A stretch of 64,000 nucleotides of DNA from Bin80 sp965208025 (GTDB taxonomy: Bacteria; Bacteroidota; Rhodothermia; Rhodothermales; Bin80), in the NCBI GenBank assembly GCA_965208025.1, contig OZ242302.1:3348001-3412000 (forward strand), written 5' to 3'. The notes below the pieces were generated by a model. The model was given only the letters and a program-made list of their open reading frames with translations, ran no database searches and was not told the DNA's origin. Made by a program: the position numbers and the translations under genes. This document shows, piece after piece, positions 16,609-25,855 of the stretch; within the stretch, counting starts at the first letter, position 1; the number at the start of each line of letters is the position of its first letter.

Positions 16609-19302
16609 TCAAAATCCTGTTGGCCTTCCTCTGCCAAAGCCTCTCCTGCGCTCTGCACGCGGCTGTTGGATGCGAAGGAACTCTGCCAAGCGTCCACTTT
16701 TCACATGCAGATCAAATCCCCATGACTGAAAGGCACCAAAGGGAATCCATCGGAATCCCATGTTCCAACATTCAAACTCCTTGGATAAATTGAGTGTAGT
16801 CGTGACGAGTTTTTTTCGCTCAAAGTCGTACCCTGTCTGGCCTTGTACACTCCAAGTGGGAGTGAGAGAGAAATTGAATCCAGTATTGATTGTCGCAGAC
16901 CGATTCAGAATAAGTTGTGGACGGGAAATTTGATAGACAAAACTTAAGTTTAAGTTCCAGTTCTGTTGGCCTCCTCCAAGGCGGGTGGATGGAAATGAAG
17001 GACGCATCCCACCTAAGTATGGAGGGGCGTCATTCCCAAATTGGGGCATACCAGAAGTATCTGAAGTAGGAGTCTCCCTTTGGGTAGGAATACGACCCCG
17101 CAGTTGCATACTCCCGCGTATGCTGAGTTGAGTTAGCCGAGCGAAGTTGAATTCGCGGAATGAAAAAACATAGTCATGGATAGTTCGCCGACCATCATTA
17201 CTTAGTTTGTAAGGGGAGAGGGTTGAACTGAAGTTAATGTTCAATTTCCCCAAAATACTGGTGCGTGCACTGATTCGCACTGGAGACATATTCAGGGAAT
17301 CTGCCGCAAAATTGTAACTACTTGAGAGATTCAGAGTGAAGAGTTTCAAGACACGCCCCTCTCTGGAACCGGTTGAGTCAATCTGGACTTGTTTGGTTTC
17401 AAATGTGTTATCAATGCCAAAGTTGAGTGCATTTTGAAGACCGCTCTGGACACCTCGAACGATCGGATACCGGCGTGGAATCACACCTGTGGACAGCGTG
17501 TCTGCGATTGGTTGCCCCGCTTGATCTAGCAGTGGTCGAGTGTAGCCCCAAGATTTGCTGCTAAAATCAGGCCGATAAGAAAATCCAACCCGAGGGCGCA
17601 CGGTATGACGTACGCCTTCATAGGCCCCAAGTTTGACTGGAAATAGTCCATAAATCGTTGTATTTGCAGAAATACCTGTATTAAATTGTCGCAGAGCAAA
17701 AAATCCCGGTTCGGTGGTAGATTCGATACTACCATCGGCCTTCAACTCTTGACGCTCTGAGGTAATGAACCAGTCTTCCGTATAATTTGCATTTGGGGCA
17801 AGATTCAGTTGAATTGGTCCAAGCAGAGGAATTCGTCGAATCGCAAAGGGGGCAGAAATCGGGATACGGTGCGACGCCGTAAATTCAATTCTCCCGTCGG
17901 TACTACCCGTAGCAATTTGATATTTTTCCCGATCAACCAATGCCTCATACCAAGGATAACTGATGGGTTGACCATTGGCTAAGGTATCCCCGTTCGCAAT
18001 CAACTCCTCATCCGAAATCGGACGAAACTCATACAGGTTATTGAGGCGTGACGAGACACTATACTGGAGCCTTTCATACCAGCTTTGATTCCGACCACTG
18101 GTCGCACGCTTGAATGGAGACTTGGTGCTCTGGGAGAAAGTGAGTTGGGGAAGTGTCAGACTTACGCTTCCAGATGAAACGATTTGTTGTTGGCGCATGC
18201 TCAGTGAGAGGGAACGGCCGCCTCGGAACGTACGGTTATACTGTATCGAGGAACCGATGGACTGACGTGTGTTATCATCATACCGATCAGAAACGCTGCG
18301 CAAATAGGTACTGGAGGTGAGGTTCACATTTGCAGTGAGGCGTGATTTGGGTGAAATCGTTTGGTTGTGATTCCAACGAAAGCTGAGGCTTCGGCGTTTG
18401 ATTAGGTCGGGATCATGGCGCTCGCCGTTTCGTTCTTGAAGAAAATCTACGCTTAGGTTCCCCGTATAGTAGTCTCGCCGATTGTATCGGAAGGATGGAT
18501 TGACCTGCCAGCTCCCTCTTGTCCACAAGCCCATCCGAATCTGCGCATCCATAAGGTCATTGAGCGCAAAATACCATCCCCAGTTTCTCAAAAAAAATCC
18601 TCGCTCATCTTCTCCGTACTGGGGTGTAAGTAATCCACTTCGACGTCCTTCTTGATAAGGAAGAAATCCAAAGGGTAGCCAAATCGGCATTGGGATATTA
18701 AAGAAGTAGAGTTGAATGGGCCCCGTATAGACCCACTTTTGGTCAACAATTTTCATCCTTCTGGCTCGAAGGGAGTAGGAAGGCGTTTCATCAGGTCCGC
18801 AATTACAGGTGGTGTAGAGTCCATCCTGAATAAAGATGGTACTATCCTCGCGAACTTTGGCCACGCCCGCTTGAATGAAACCTTCCTCAAATTGAGTTCG
18901 GGCTTCGGTAATGCGACCACGCCCCGTCGTTACATTGTAGGCCAGTTTTGTACCTGTTAAAGATTCAGATCCTTCCGTGAATAGGGGAGTCCCGACCAAT
19001 CCAGAGTCCGTTTCAAGCCCGTAAGCAACCAATTCATCCTGCTCAAGAAGTAGATCCACAAAATGCGCCCCCAAGGTAATCCCCTCATAGGAAACCCGCG
19101 CATTCCCGGTCAGAGTCCCAAGATCCCCGGAATTTGAATTCAAGCGTAGCACCAACGAGTCCTTTGCACTGAATGTGATTGGAGATTCAGGCAACCCATT
19201 CTCTTGTCCGGATGCAAGGTGAGCAAGTGCGGTCAGGAAGCAAACCGCAAGAATCCGAAAGGACCTAACTCGGAGAGTGCCATCATTTTTGCTTCTCGTC
19301 AT
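16609..19302 (-). CDS. lptD: Putative LPS-assembly outer-membrane protein (LptD/OstA-like)
   Basis: Probably the outer-membrane barrel that inserts LPS into the outer leaflet. From the ATG at 19302 the protein is 897 residues. A signal peptide (FRILAVCFLTALAHLASG) is followed by an OstA-like beta-jellyroll (SGDLGTLTGNARVSYEGITLGA and following). Next come the family's TTCNC cysteine motif, PMPIWLPFGFLPYQ, and the RRSGLLTPQYGED loop that leads into the barrel. The C-terminal 600 residues are alternating amphipathic strands. Bacteroidota versions are this long. An upstream ATG at 19320 would add six residues; both overlap the end of the ROK gene, which suggests an operon with it. Confidence 0.85.
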   Translation of the reverse strand: MTRSKNDGTLRVRSFRILAVCFLTALAHLASGQENGLPESPITFSAKDSLVLRLNSNSGDLGTLTGNARVSYEGITLGAHFVDLLLEQDELVAYGLETDSGLVGTPLFTEGSESLTGTKLAYNVTTGRGRITEARTQFEEGFIQAGVAKVREDSTIFIQDGLYTTCNCGPDETPSYSLRARRMKIVDQKWVYTGPIQLYFFNIPMPIWLPFGFLPYQEGRRSGLLTPQYGEDERGFFLRNWGWYFALNDLMDAQIRMGLWTRGSWQVNPSFRYNRRDYYTGNLSVDFLQERNGERHDPDLIKRRSLSFRWNHNQTISPKSRLTANVNLTSSTYLRSVSDRYDDNTRQSIGSSIQYNRTFRGGRSLSLSMRQQQIVSSGSVSLTLPQLTFSQSTKSPFKRATSGRNQSWYERLQYSVSSRLNNLYEFRPISDEELIANGDTLANGQPISYPWYEALVDREKYQIATGSTDGRIEFTASHRIPISAPFAIRRIPLLGPIQLNLAPNANYTEDWFITSERQELKADGSIESTTEPGFFALRQFNTGISANTTIYGLFPVKLGAYEGVRHTVRPRVGFSYRPDFSSKSWGYTRPLLDQAGQPIADTLSTGVIPRRYPIVRGVQSGLQNALNFGIDNTFETKQVQIDSTGSREGRVLKLFTLNLSSSYNFAADSLNMSPVRISARTSILGKLNINFSSTLSPYKLSNDGRRTIHDYVFSFREFNFARLTQLSIRGSMQLRGRIPTQRETPTSDTSGMPQFGNDAPPYLGGMRPSFPSTRLGGGQQNWNLNLSFVYQISRPQLILNRSATINTGFNFSLTPTWSVQGQTGYDFERKKLVTTTLNLSKEFECWNMGFRWIPFGAFQSWGFDLHVKSGRLAEFLRIQQPRAERRRGFGRGRPTGF

Positions 19303-20245
19303 CAAGTTGATCAAACACAAGACATGCAGCGCCTAGCATACCCGCCTCATTTCCGAGCGTTTCCTGAATCACGGTCACATCCTCGTGCATGCCAGGCTTG
19401 ATGTAGGACAGGATTACATCCCGAGCAGGCGTCAGGAGCAAGTCTCCTGCCTTGGATACGCCCCCTCCCACGACGACGGTACGGATGTCAAGTAAATTCA
19501 CAACACCCCCGAGAACACAGCCAAGCTTATGTCCAGCCCATGAAAGAACATCTATGGCACCGGGATCGCCGTTCAACGCAGCTTCCGTGATGGTTGCAGG
19601 GGTTAGGTTCTGCAGCCCTGGTGCCATGTGCAAGCTACTATTCGGATGTTTTTCCAGATGATTTCTGGCATGTGCGGTCAGGAAGCGCTGACCAAGGTAG
19701 GCTTCAATTGCTCCACTCACTCCTGTTAAATCAGGCGGGCCATCATAATCTATGGACACATGTCCAATCTCACCAGCCGCCCCAGTCTCTCCTCGGAAGA
19801 TTCGCTTATTAAATACAATTGCGCCCCCGACTCCTGTACCTAACGTCACCATGATATAGTGGTCGTACTTCTGGGCAGCTCCGTAGCGCCCCGAGCCTAA
19901 GGCCGCCGCATTCGCATCGTTTTCAACAAAGACATTCAAGCGCTTTCCCAAACGTTCTTTCAGGGCTTTCCGTAGATTTACCACGCCCCATCCAGGCATA
20001 TTTGGAGGATGAATCAGCGTTTTTCGGTCAAGGTCAATAGATCCAGGCGCCCCAATGCCAATGCCATTAATACGTCCTCGATGCTTCATTAATGGCTTGA
20101 CGGACAATTCAATTTGGGACAATACATGATCTTTTCCCATTTCGGCGCCTGTCTCAACCGAGTTGGTTTTGACGATGCCAAATGCTTTATGGACCAACGC
20201 CGCCTTGATGTAGGTGCCCCCAAGATCAATACCAATTACATGCAT
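19283..20245 (-). CDS. ROK family sugar kinase (glucokinase-like)
   Basis: A 320-residue cytoplasmic kinase of the ROK family. It has the phosphate-binding DLGGT at 7-11, GIGAPGSID near 63, FVENDANAAALG near 105 (catalytic Asp), and GTGVGGAIV near 135. The usual ROK zinc motif (CxCGxxGCxE after EIGH) is absent: after GEIGHVSIDYDG the chain reads PPDLTGVSGAIEAY with no cysteine. It could still be a glucokinase, but zinc-site loss leaves substrate uncertain. It lies between the FtsB/DivIC gene (4 bp) and the LptD gene (overlapping), so these are probably co-transcribed with eno. Confidence 0.88.
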   Translation of the reverse strand: MHVIGIDLGGTYIKAALVHKAFGIVKTNSVETGAEMGKDHVLSQIELSVKPLMKHRGRINGIGIGAPGSIDLDRKTLIHPPNMPGWGVVNLRKALKERLGKRLNVFVENDANAAALGSGRYGAAQKYDHYIMVTLGTGVGGAIVFNKRIFRGETGAAGEIGHVSIDYDGPPDLTGVSGAIEAYLGQRFLTAHARNHLEKHPNSSLHMAPGLQNLTPATITEAALNGDPGAIDVLSWAGHKLGCVLGGVVNLLDIRTVVVGGGVSKAGDLLLTPARDVILSYIKPGMHEDVTVIQETLGNEAGMLGAACLVFDQLDDEKQK

Positions 20246-20249
20246 TTTG

Positions 20250-20564
20250 TTATTCTTCTACGCGATAGATGGTTTCTCCTTCACGACGCATTCCGTATTG
20301 TTCACGTGCAATTTTTTCAATCATCTCATCACTTGGAGGCGTCTCCAAAAGAGCTTGAAGTTCCTTAATTTCAGCCTGAAGTTGTGCATTTTCTTTAACG
20401 AGTTGTTCATGTTCTTCCTGCCACGCCCAATAGCGAACTAAACTGTGGCTATCAAACCATACAAAGTGAAGCGTGAGCCATCCTACGATCACCCCACAAA
20501 CAAGAAACATTCGAAATAGCAGACGCTTGCGTTTCAATGGAGATCGTGTCATTTTGGCTGACAT
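20250..20564 (-). CDS. Septum formation initiator (FtsB/DivIC family)
   Basis: A 104-residue bitopic division protein. A basic N-terminus precedes one TM helix (LFRMFLVCGVIVGWLTLHFV, about 15-34). Then comes a coiled coil of the family type (EEHEQLVKENAQLQAEIKE, about 50-70), followed by the short conserved IEKIAREQYGMRREGE. The protein links cell-division complex partners FtsL and FtsQ/DivIB. The gene is directly downstream of eno (13 bp), an arrangement common in bacteria (eno-ftsB), which supports the call. Confidence 0.92.
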   Translation of the reverse strand: MSAKMTRSPLKRKRLLFRMFLVCGVIVGWLTLHFVWFDSHSLVRYWAWQEEHEQLVKENAQLQAEIKELQALLETPPSDEMIEKIAREQYGMRREGETIYRVEE

Positions 20565-20577
20565 GGACGATCATTGG

Positions 20578-21861
20578 TTAACTTTGGATGCCCTGAATCC
20601 CTGGATAAAGAGCAGATTTGCCTAAATTCTCTTCAATCCGAAGCAATTGGTTATACTTAGCAAGTCGATCACTTCGACTAGCTGAGCCCGTCTTGATTTG
20701 GCCACTATTGGTCGCAACGGCAAGATCAGCAATCGTAGTGTCTTCCGTCTCCCCTGAACGGTGACTGATGACTGCAGAAAAATGTGCTTTATGAGCCATT
20801 TCAATTGCGTTCAGTGTTTCGGTGAGCGTCCCGATCTGGTTGAGTTTGATCAAGATTGAATTTCCAGCTTTTTCCTGAATCCCACGTTTGAGACGCTGGG
20901 TATTGGTGACGAATAGATCATCCCCGACGAGTTGCACTTGATCTCCAATGGTTTGGGTGAGTAGTGTCCAACCAGACCAATCATTCTCATCCAGTCCATC
21001 TTCAATGGAGATGATCGGATATTGGCGTACCCAATCTTCCCATAAACGTACCATATCCTCACTGGAGCGTTTCGTTTTGGGATCACTCTTCCAGAATACA
21101 TACGCCCCCTGATCATACATTTCACTCACAGCCGGGTCAAGTGCAATGAACACATCACTTCCAGGTGTAAAGCCTGCATGTTGAATGGCTTCCAGAATTA
21201 CTTCTACTGCTTCTTCGTTAGATTTTAGATTGGGTGCAAACCCACCCTCATCGCCAACGGCAGTACTATATCCTTTGTCGGCTAACACTTTTTTCAAATG
21301 ATGAAATACTTCAGTCCCTGTACGAAGAGCATCTGAGAAAGACTGTGCTCCGGCAGGCATGATCATGAATTCCTGCATATCCACACGGTTATCCGCATGA
21401 CGTCCTCCGTTGATGATATTCATCATGGGAATAGGCAGGGTAGATGCGTTCGTTCCGCCGATATAGCGGTACAGGGGGAGGCTAAGGGCAGCAGCAGCAG
21501 CTTTTGCGGTGGCAAGGGAGACTCCCAGCGTTGCATTGGCACCTAACCGATTTTTGTTTGGCGTTCCGTCAAGTTCAATCAGGAATTGATCCAGACCAAC
21601 CTGATCAGACACTTCAAATCCCTGAAGTGCGTTGGCAATCTCTCCGTTCACATGAGCAACTGCCTTGGAAACCCCCTTTCCTAAATAGCGAGATGCATCA
21701 CCATCACGAAGTTCTACGGCTTCATGCTCGCCAGTGGAGGCCCCACTCGGAACAGCGGCCCGGCCAAAACTACCATCCGTGGTCGTGATATCCACCTCTA
21801 AGGTAGGATTCCCGCGGCTATCAAGAATTTCGCGTCCACGGATGAACTTGATCAGAGACAT
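20578..21861 (-). CDS. eno: Enolase
   Basis: Converts 2-phosphoglycerate to phosphoenolpyruvate in glycolysis; also an RNA-degradosome partner in some bacteria. The 427 residues include the N-terminal GREILDSRGNPTLEVD and VPSGASTGEHEAVELRD loop (mobile loop 1), the metal ligands in ALDPAVSE, ISIEDGLDEND and LVGDDLFVTN, and the catalytic Lys in ILIKLNQIGTLTET, with HRSGETEDTTIADLAV near the end. Length is standard. It heads a minus-strand run with ftsB/divIC, ROK kinase and lptD. The ATG at 21861 follows a 170-bp gap with the TPR gene. Confidence 0.98.
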   Translation of the reverse strand: MSLIKFIRGREILDSRGNPTLEVDITTTDGSFGRAAVPSGASTGEHEAVELRDGDASRYLGKGVSKAVAHVNGEIANALQGFEVSDQVGLDQFLIELDGTPNKNRLGANATLGVSLATAKAAAAALSLPLYRYIGGTNASTLPIPMMNIINGGRHADNRVDMQEFMIMPAGAQSFSDALRTGTEVFHHLKKVLADKGYSTAVGDEGGFAPNLKSNEEAVEVILEAIQHAGFTPGSDVFIALDPAVSEMYDQGAYVFWKSDPKTKRSSEDMVRLWEDWVRQYPIISIEDGLDENDWSGWTLLTQTIGDQVQLVGDDLFVTNTQRLKRGIQEKAGNSILIKLNQIGTLTETLNAIEMAHKAHFSAVISHRSGETEDTTIADLAVATNSGQIKTGSASRSDRLAKYNQLLRIEENLGKSALYPGIQGIQS

Positions 21862-22037
21862 GTTAAAATGAATAATGGACGAAAGTTGAGGTAACTTGAG
21901 TCACTGGTAGGCATGAAACGGCTCTGCTCACCCAGATAACTGATCAAGAGTGTAAGAGCCGACAAAATTTCACTGAATACGGAATGATCCAGGTTCATTC
22001 GGGCCAGAACAGAGTCACCATAGAGCAGGATCATCCG

Positions 22038-23318
22038 TTAGCGTCGTTGGCGAACGATCGTAGATCCGCTGATCGTCATTCCACGACAAGAATAGCTGGC
22101 TTGGGTACTTTCACCAGTGTTCCATCGAGTCACATAAAAGATGTCTTCGGCAGTCGGGAAGGCGGTTGACATTCGATTCACTCCATCCTGATCCCCAATC
22201 TGAGCATATTGATCTGCAATTAACCAAAAAACCGCTGCCTGTTCCCGATCAGCCACCCCACAACTAGCCACGGCGGTTGAATAAAGGTTAGGGATTGCAA
22301 CCCGAGCGGGTCGGAATTCAGGATCCGTATCCAGTGCTAACCGAAAGTGATCTCTTGCTTGACGGAAATCTTCCATATCCTGATAGGCAAGCCCTAAATT
22401 ATAGTAGTCCTGTGGACGGATTTCAACATCGGGGATGGCTTCCATTTGACGGAACGTTTCAATCGCACGCTCATTATCGCCATCCTCAACATACATTCGC
22501 GTCAGGATCCGAAGCGTCGCAGGGCTAGGTTCCATCGCAAGAATCTGATCGGCGAGCCCAAGCATTTCCTCACGGTATCCTTCTTGCTCATATAATTCAA
22601 AAAGCTGAGTAACCAACTCGGTATTCTCAGGTGCCTCTGTATATTGCTCTTCCAGAAATGCAATTTGCTCATCGGGAGGGATCACGACAAAGTATTTCCG
22701 AATGAGTGCATCAATGCTCTCTTCGTCACCGCGATCATTCTGAAGTTCACGCAGGAAATTCAAGGTCCCCCCGATGTCTCCAGACTGGTACATGTCAGAG
22801 ATGATGACATCCAGATAATAGGGGTCAATTCGCATGGGATCCATCTCGTAGGTATCCCGATACGAAGTGATCATGTCTGTGCGCAGGTCGGAAAGATGAT
22901 TGATGTTGGTCTGGATGAATCTCCCCTTATTGCGTGTCCATATATACGGGTCAAAGTCTGCTTCAAGTGCTGAGAGGACTGGAATCACACGATCAAAATG
23001 AACGAGGGCAGAGTCAAACCAAACACGCTTGACAGCAGGGTCCTCTTCCGCGTCTGCAAGCGCCTGAAATATCTCAACCGCTCGTCTAAAATTCACATCA
23101 CTATTCCGATTGAAGCCAGGAGCATTGTACAATATCCAAGTTAAATCAGGTAATGCATCCCGGTAATTCTCATTCTTGTAGTTCTCATAATAGAGGCTGT
23201 AGTGGATTCGAGTTTCCTGGTCGCCTGATGCGGTCTGTGCCGAAATAGATGGAGCCAATACAGCGGTAATGATAGGGGTAAGCAGGAGAGAGAGAAGAGT
23301 ACGACGCATGAGATTCAA
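22038..23318 (-). CDS. Exported TPR-repeat protein
   Basis: A 426-residue protein with a signal peptide (LLSLLLTPIITAVLAPSISA), so periplasmic or surface-facing. It carries several tetratricopeptide helices: one near 28-60 (HYSLYYENYKNENYRDALPD), others around 230-330, including YNLGLAYQDMEDFRQARDHF. Length and layout match Bacteroidota TPR proteins that accompany outer-membrane systems; the partner is unknown. It is the last gene of a same-strand group with the PorV-like barrel and DUF4270 lipoprotein, 45 bp from the barrel gene. Confidence 0.82.
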   Translation of the reverse strand: MNLMRRTLLSLLLTPIITAVLAPSISAQTASGDQETRIHYSLYYENYKNENYRDALPDLTWILYNAPGFNRNSDVNFRRAVEIFQALADAEEDPAVKRVWFDSALVHFDRVIPVLSALEADFDPYIWTRNKGRFIQTNINHLSDLRTDMITSYRDTYEMDPMRIDPYYLDVIISDMYQSGDIGGTLNFLRELQNDRGDEESIDALIRKYFVVIPPDEQIAFLEEQYTEAPENTELVTQLFELYEQEGYREEMLGLADQILAMEPSPATLRILTRMYVEDGDNERAIETFRQMEAIPDVEIRPQDYYNLGLAYQDMEDFRQARDHFRLALDTDPEFRPARVAIPNLYSTAVASCGVADREQAAVFWLIADQYAQIGDQDGVNRMSTAFPTAEDIFYVTRWNTGESTQASYSCRGMTISGSTIVRQRR

Positions 23319-23363
23319 TGTCTGTGGTCCTTAATTTAAGCAACAAAAGGATAGTAAGCCATT

Positions 23364-24638
23364 TTATCCAAGCCTGCGTTTGACGAACCAGCGCTCTCCA
23401 ATGTTCAGCGTTGCTGAGACCCCGATGAATCGATCCCGGATCAGATTATAATTGGTTGATCCTCGGGTTCCAATCTCAAAGGATAGATCAATTCTGGTAC
23501 CAATGAATAATGTCGGAAGTCCAACCCCTCCTGTAATTGCGGAGACGTTCACCTCTCGATTCGTTACAGGGCTTACATAGAGTTGGTCCTGATAAAATCC
23601 AATCCGATAGGAGATGCGGCTCAGGTAACCAGACTGGATAGACGTCCCAGCAGGGGTAAGTTCAATCCCCGCAGAATAACGTATACGGTCGCGAAGATGG
23701 TCAGACTCAAAGGCAGTAAAGGGGAGGGTGCTGGAAACAGTGGACCATGGCTCATGTCGAATTTCTGCGCTAATCAGCCAACGATTCCGAAATCGGAAAG
23801 ATAATCCACCGCTAAGCTGGTATGGGAGTTCAATCCCGCCTTCATTGGAGGTTCCCAGCGTGTCAAGATCCAGGCTTTCACCTAAAGTAAGGGTTCGAGA
23901 ACCATCAAGGGAGACAGGAAGAGAGCCGTTCGCACCAAGAATTAGTTCATAGTCCTGACCATCAAACGTAAATGTGATCCCAGAGGTAAACGTGGCTCCA
24001 TGTAGACGGGTTGAAGTGGAGAGGTTGGTCTCAATAAGATCTGAATTTGTGAATGCAGTCTGCCGCCTTTCTTCAATGATTCCAAAGAAAATGTCACTCG
24101 CAGCACCAATGGAAGCCCATGAATTTAGTTTAAGCCCCAATCCGACACGAACCTGATGTACCCCCCCAGAACCTTCGTGATTAATCTGATAAGGGATCCC
24201 TTCCTCCTCCAGAGCCAGTAATGTGCCAGAGGTGGAAACCTTGAAATGCATTCGGCTATACGGTTGATAGAAGATCCCCAATCCCAATCGCTGGGCCAAC
24301 AGTGGGACCCCAATCTGTAGTGCATTAAAGTTGCCTCGCAGGAGCTGTTCACTTTGTCCTAATGCGTCCTGAGCATAAAGTTGATCAAAGCGAGCCCCAA
24401 CGGCGACACGAACGAGTGTCTGGCGACTCCATGTCGCTGGATTACCAAAGTTCAAATAGCCAGGTGAGACGAGCGCAGAACTGGCACCTCCAAGCGCTTG
24501 TGCTTGACTAGAGGCAAAAAAAGAAAGCTCCCCAATACCAAAGCGAGAATAGAGAGACCCATCATCTTGACTTTGTGCATTCACAGAATTCGCCTGAATC
24601 AAGGCGAAAAGAAGAATTAGAAGGGTGAACTTTCTCAT
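23364..24638 (-). CDS. Outer-membrane beta-barrel protein (Bacteroidota, YSRFGIGE type)
   Basis: A 424-residue protein with a signal peptide (FTLLILLFALIQANSVNAQ) and many alternating beta strands. The start of the mature part, GSLYSRFGIGELSFF followed by ALGGASSAL, resembles FadL/PorV-like barrels of Bacteroidota. No enzymatic motif is seen. It overlaps the DUF4270 gene by 4 bp at its start, so the two are translationally coupled. The role is inferred as transport or secretion support only. Confidence 0.72.
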   Translation of the reverse strand: MRKFTLLILLFALIQANSVNAQSQDDGSLYSRFGIGELSFFASSQAQALGGASSALVSPGYLNFGNPATWSRQTLVRVAVGARFDQLYAQDALGQSEQLLRGNFNALQIGVPLLAQRLGLGIFYQPYSRMHFKVSTSGTLLALEEEGIPYQINHEGSGGVHQVRVGLGLKLNSWASIGAASDIFFGIIEERRQTAFTNSDLIETNLSTSTRLHGATFTSGITFTFDGQDYELILGANGSLPVSLDGSRTLTLGESLDLDTLGTSNEGGIELPYQLSGGLSFRFRNRWLISAEIRHEPWSTVSSTLPFTAFESDHLRDRIRYSAGIELTPAGTSIQSGYLSRISYRIGFYQDQLYVSPVTNREVNVSAITGGVGLPTLFIGTRIDLSFEIGTRGSTNYNLIRDRFIGVSATLNIGERWFVKRRLG

Positions 24639-25753
24639 GGAGACAGGATGATTGTCGCGCGGGGGGATAGATCTCCAGCATCCTTGCCGTGAAGAAGGAT
24701 TGAATTTAAGGAATGACTCAAAACAGGTGCACGTAATTCAAAATGTGCGTATTCCTCTGCTCCAACTAGCAAACGTTGGAAGAAGGTACTCACGTCAGTA
24801 CCTGAAAAATTATACTCCCCCCGATCATCCAACATAGCCTGTCCTACAAGGATTGGAGGGGTACGATCATCTTTGGGGACAGCAACTAGTTGTAAGGTGT
24901 CTGGCATCGGACGTACAAAATTCGGGGGAGTCAACTGACTCGTTTCAATGTCCGCACGAAAGGCCAAAACCGCTCCGTTAATTGGCAGGTTGGTATAGTC
25001 ATCCAGAGCAAAGTTCATCTCAATCGCAGGCCCCACTCCATCCTGAAACAATACAAGTCCATCGGGAATGTTCATGGGAGCACTACGTTCAACATGTGTA
25101 TATGAACTGCTAACGCTGAATGTTGTTGATGTGTTAGAGGATATCAATTCTAAGACTGATAACTCAGAATTGAATCCAGCCACTCGGTGACTGCCCCTTC
25201 CCATCAGTGCAAACCCGTGAAATTTCGATTCAAACTCACTTCCTCGAAGGATCCCCTCATTTTCGTTGATCCATGAAAGAGGCAACTCAATGACGGTAAG
25301 TGTATCCAGCGAGGATACCGCGAGAATTTCTGGTCCGATACTCAGCGTCGTATTTGCCTGTAGTCCAGTCTGACTCCAAGACGCCAGAATCTGATGCAGG
25401 CTAAATTCAACCGCTTCTAAGGTATCTCCAAAGTTATAATTTCTGGAAAGCCTGAGTTGAACGCTCGTAATTGTTTCGGAACTGGAACCAGAGAACGTAC
25501 CAGCAAAATCCAAAAATCCATTGGCAGAAATCTGCCCAGTGAGTGGGTCTTTGATATCTCCAACGAGAACACGGGGGGCTCCACCAGTAATATCAACTAA
25601 GTCAGATGCAGAAAATAATGTGGCTTCCGCAGTTTTAGCTTGAGGAATAGAGTCATCTCCCAAGAGATTTAAGCCCACATCGGACGTAGGATTCGTGCAT
25701 GATACTACGAAAAGTAGCAAGAATGCAAGAGAATAAAACGGGATTAAACGCAT
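24635..25753 (-). CDS. DUF4270 outer-membrane lipoprotein
   Basis: The start ATG at 25753 gives 372 residues with a lipoprotein signal (FYSLAFLLLFVVSC, Cys at the lipobox end). The body has features of DUF4270: DVGLNLLGDD after the lipobox, then long beta-rich stretches such as SVQLRLSRNYNFGD. Members are surface or periplasmic lipoproteins of Bacteroidota without a settled biochemical function. An in-frame ATG at 25786 adds 11 residues ahead of a normal signal peptide and is less likely. The upstream gene is the GT5-domain protein, an arrangement common in the phylum. Confidence 0.82.
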   Translation of the reverse strand: MRLIPFYSLAFLLLFVVSCTNPTSDVGLNLLGDDSIPQAKTAEATLFSASDLVDITGGAPRVLVGDIKDPLTGQISANGFLDFAGTFSGSSSETITSVQLRLSRNYNFGDTLEAVEFSLHQILASWSQTGLQANTTLSIGPEILAVSSLDTLTVIELPLSWINENEGILRGSEFESKFHGFALMGRGSHRVAGFNSELSVLELISSNTSTTFSVSSSYTHVERSAPMNIPDGLVLFQDGVGPAIEMNFALDDYTNLPINGAVLAFRADIETSQLTPPNFVRPMPDTLQLVAVPKDDRTPPILVGQAMLDDRGEYNFSGTDVSTFFQRLLVGAEEYAHFELRAPVLSHSLNSILLHGKDAGDLSPRATIILSP

Positions 25754-25855
25754 GTATTGTAAGGATGCACAAGGGAACATGCCCAAGCGTGAGCCGATGA
25801 CAGCAACTTATCGGAGTCATGCAACGAACCGATAAATTGGGAGGGATGTTCCCAT

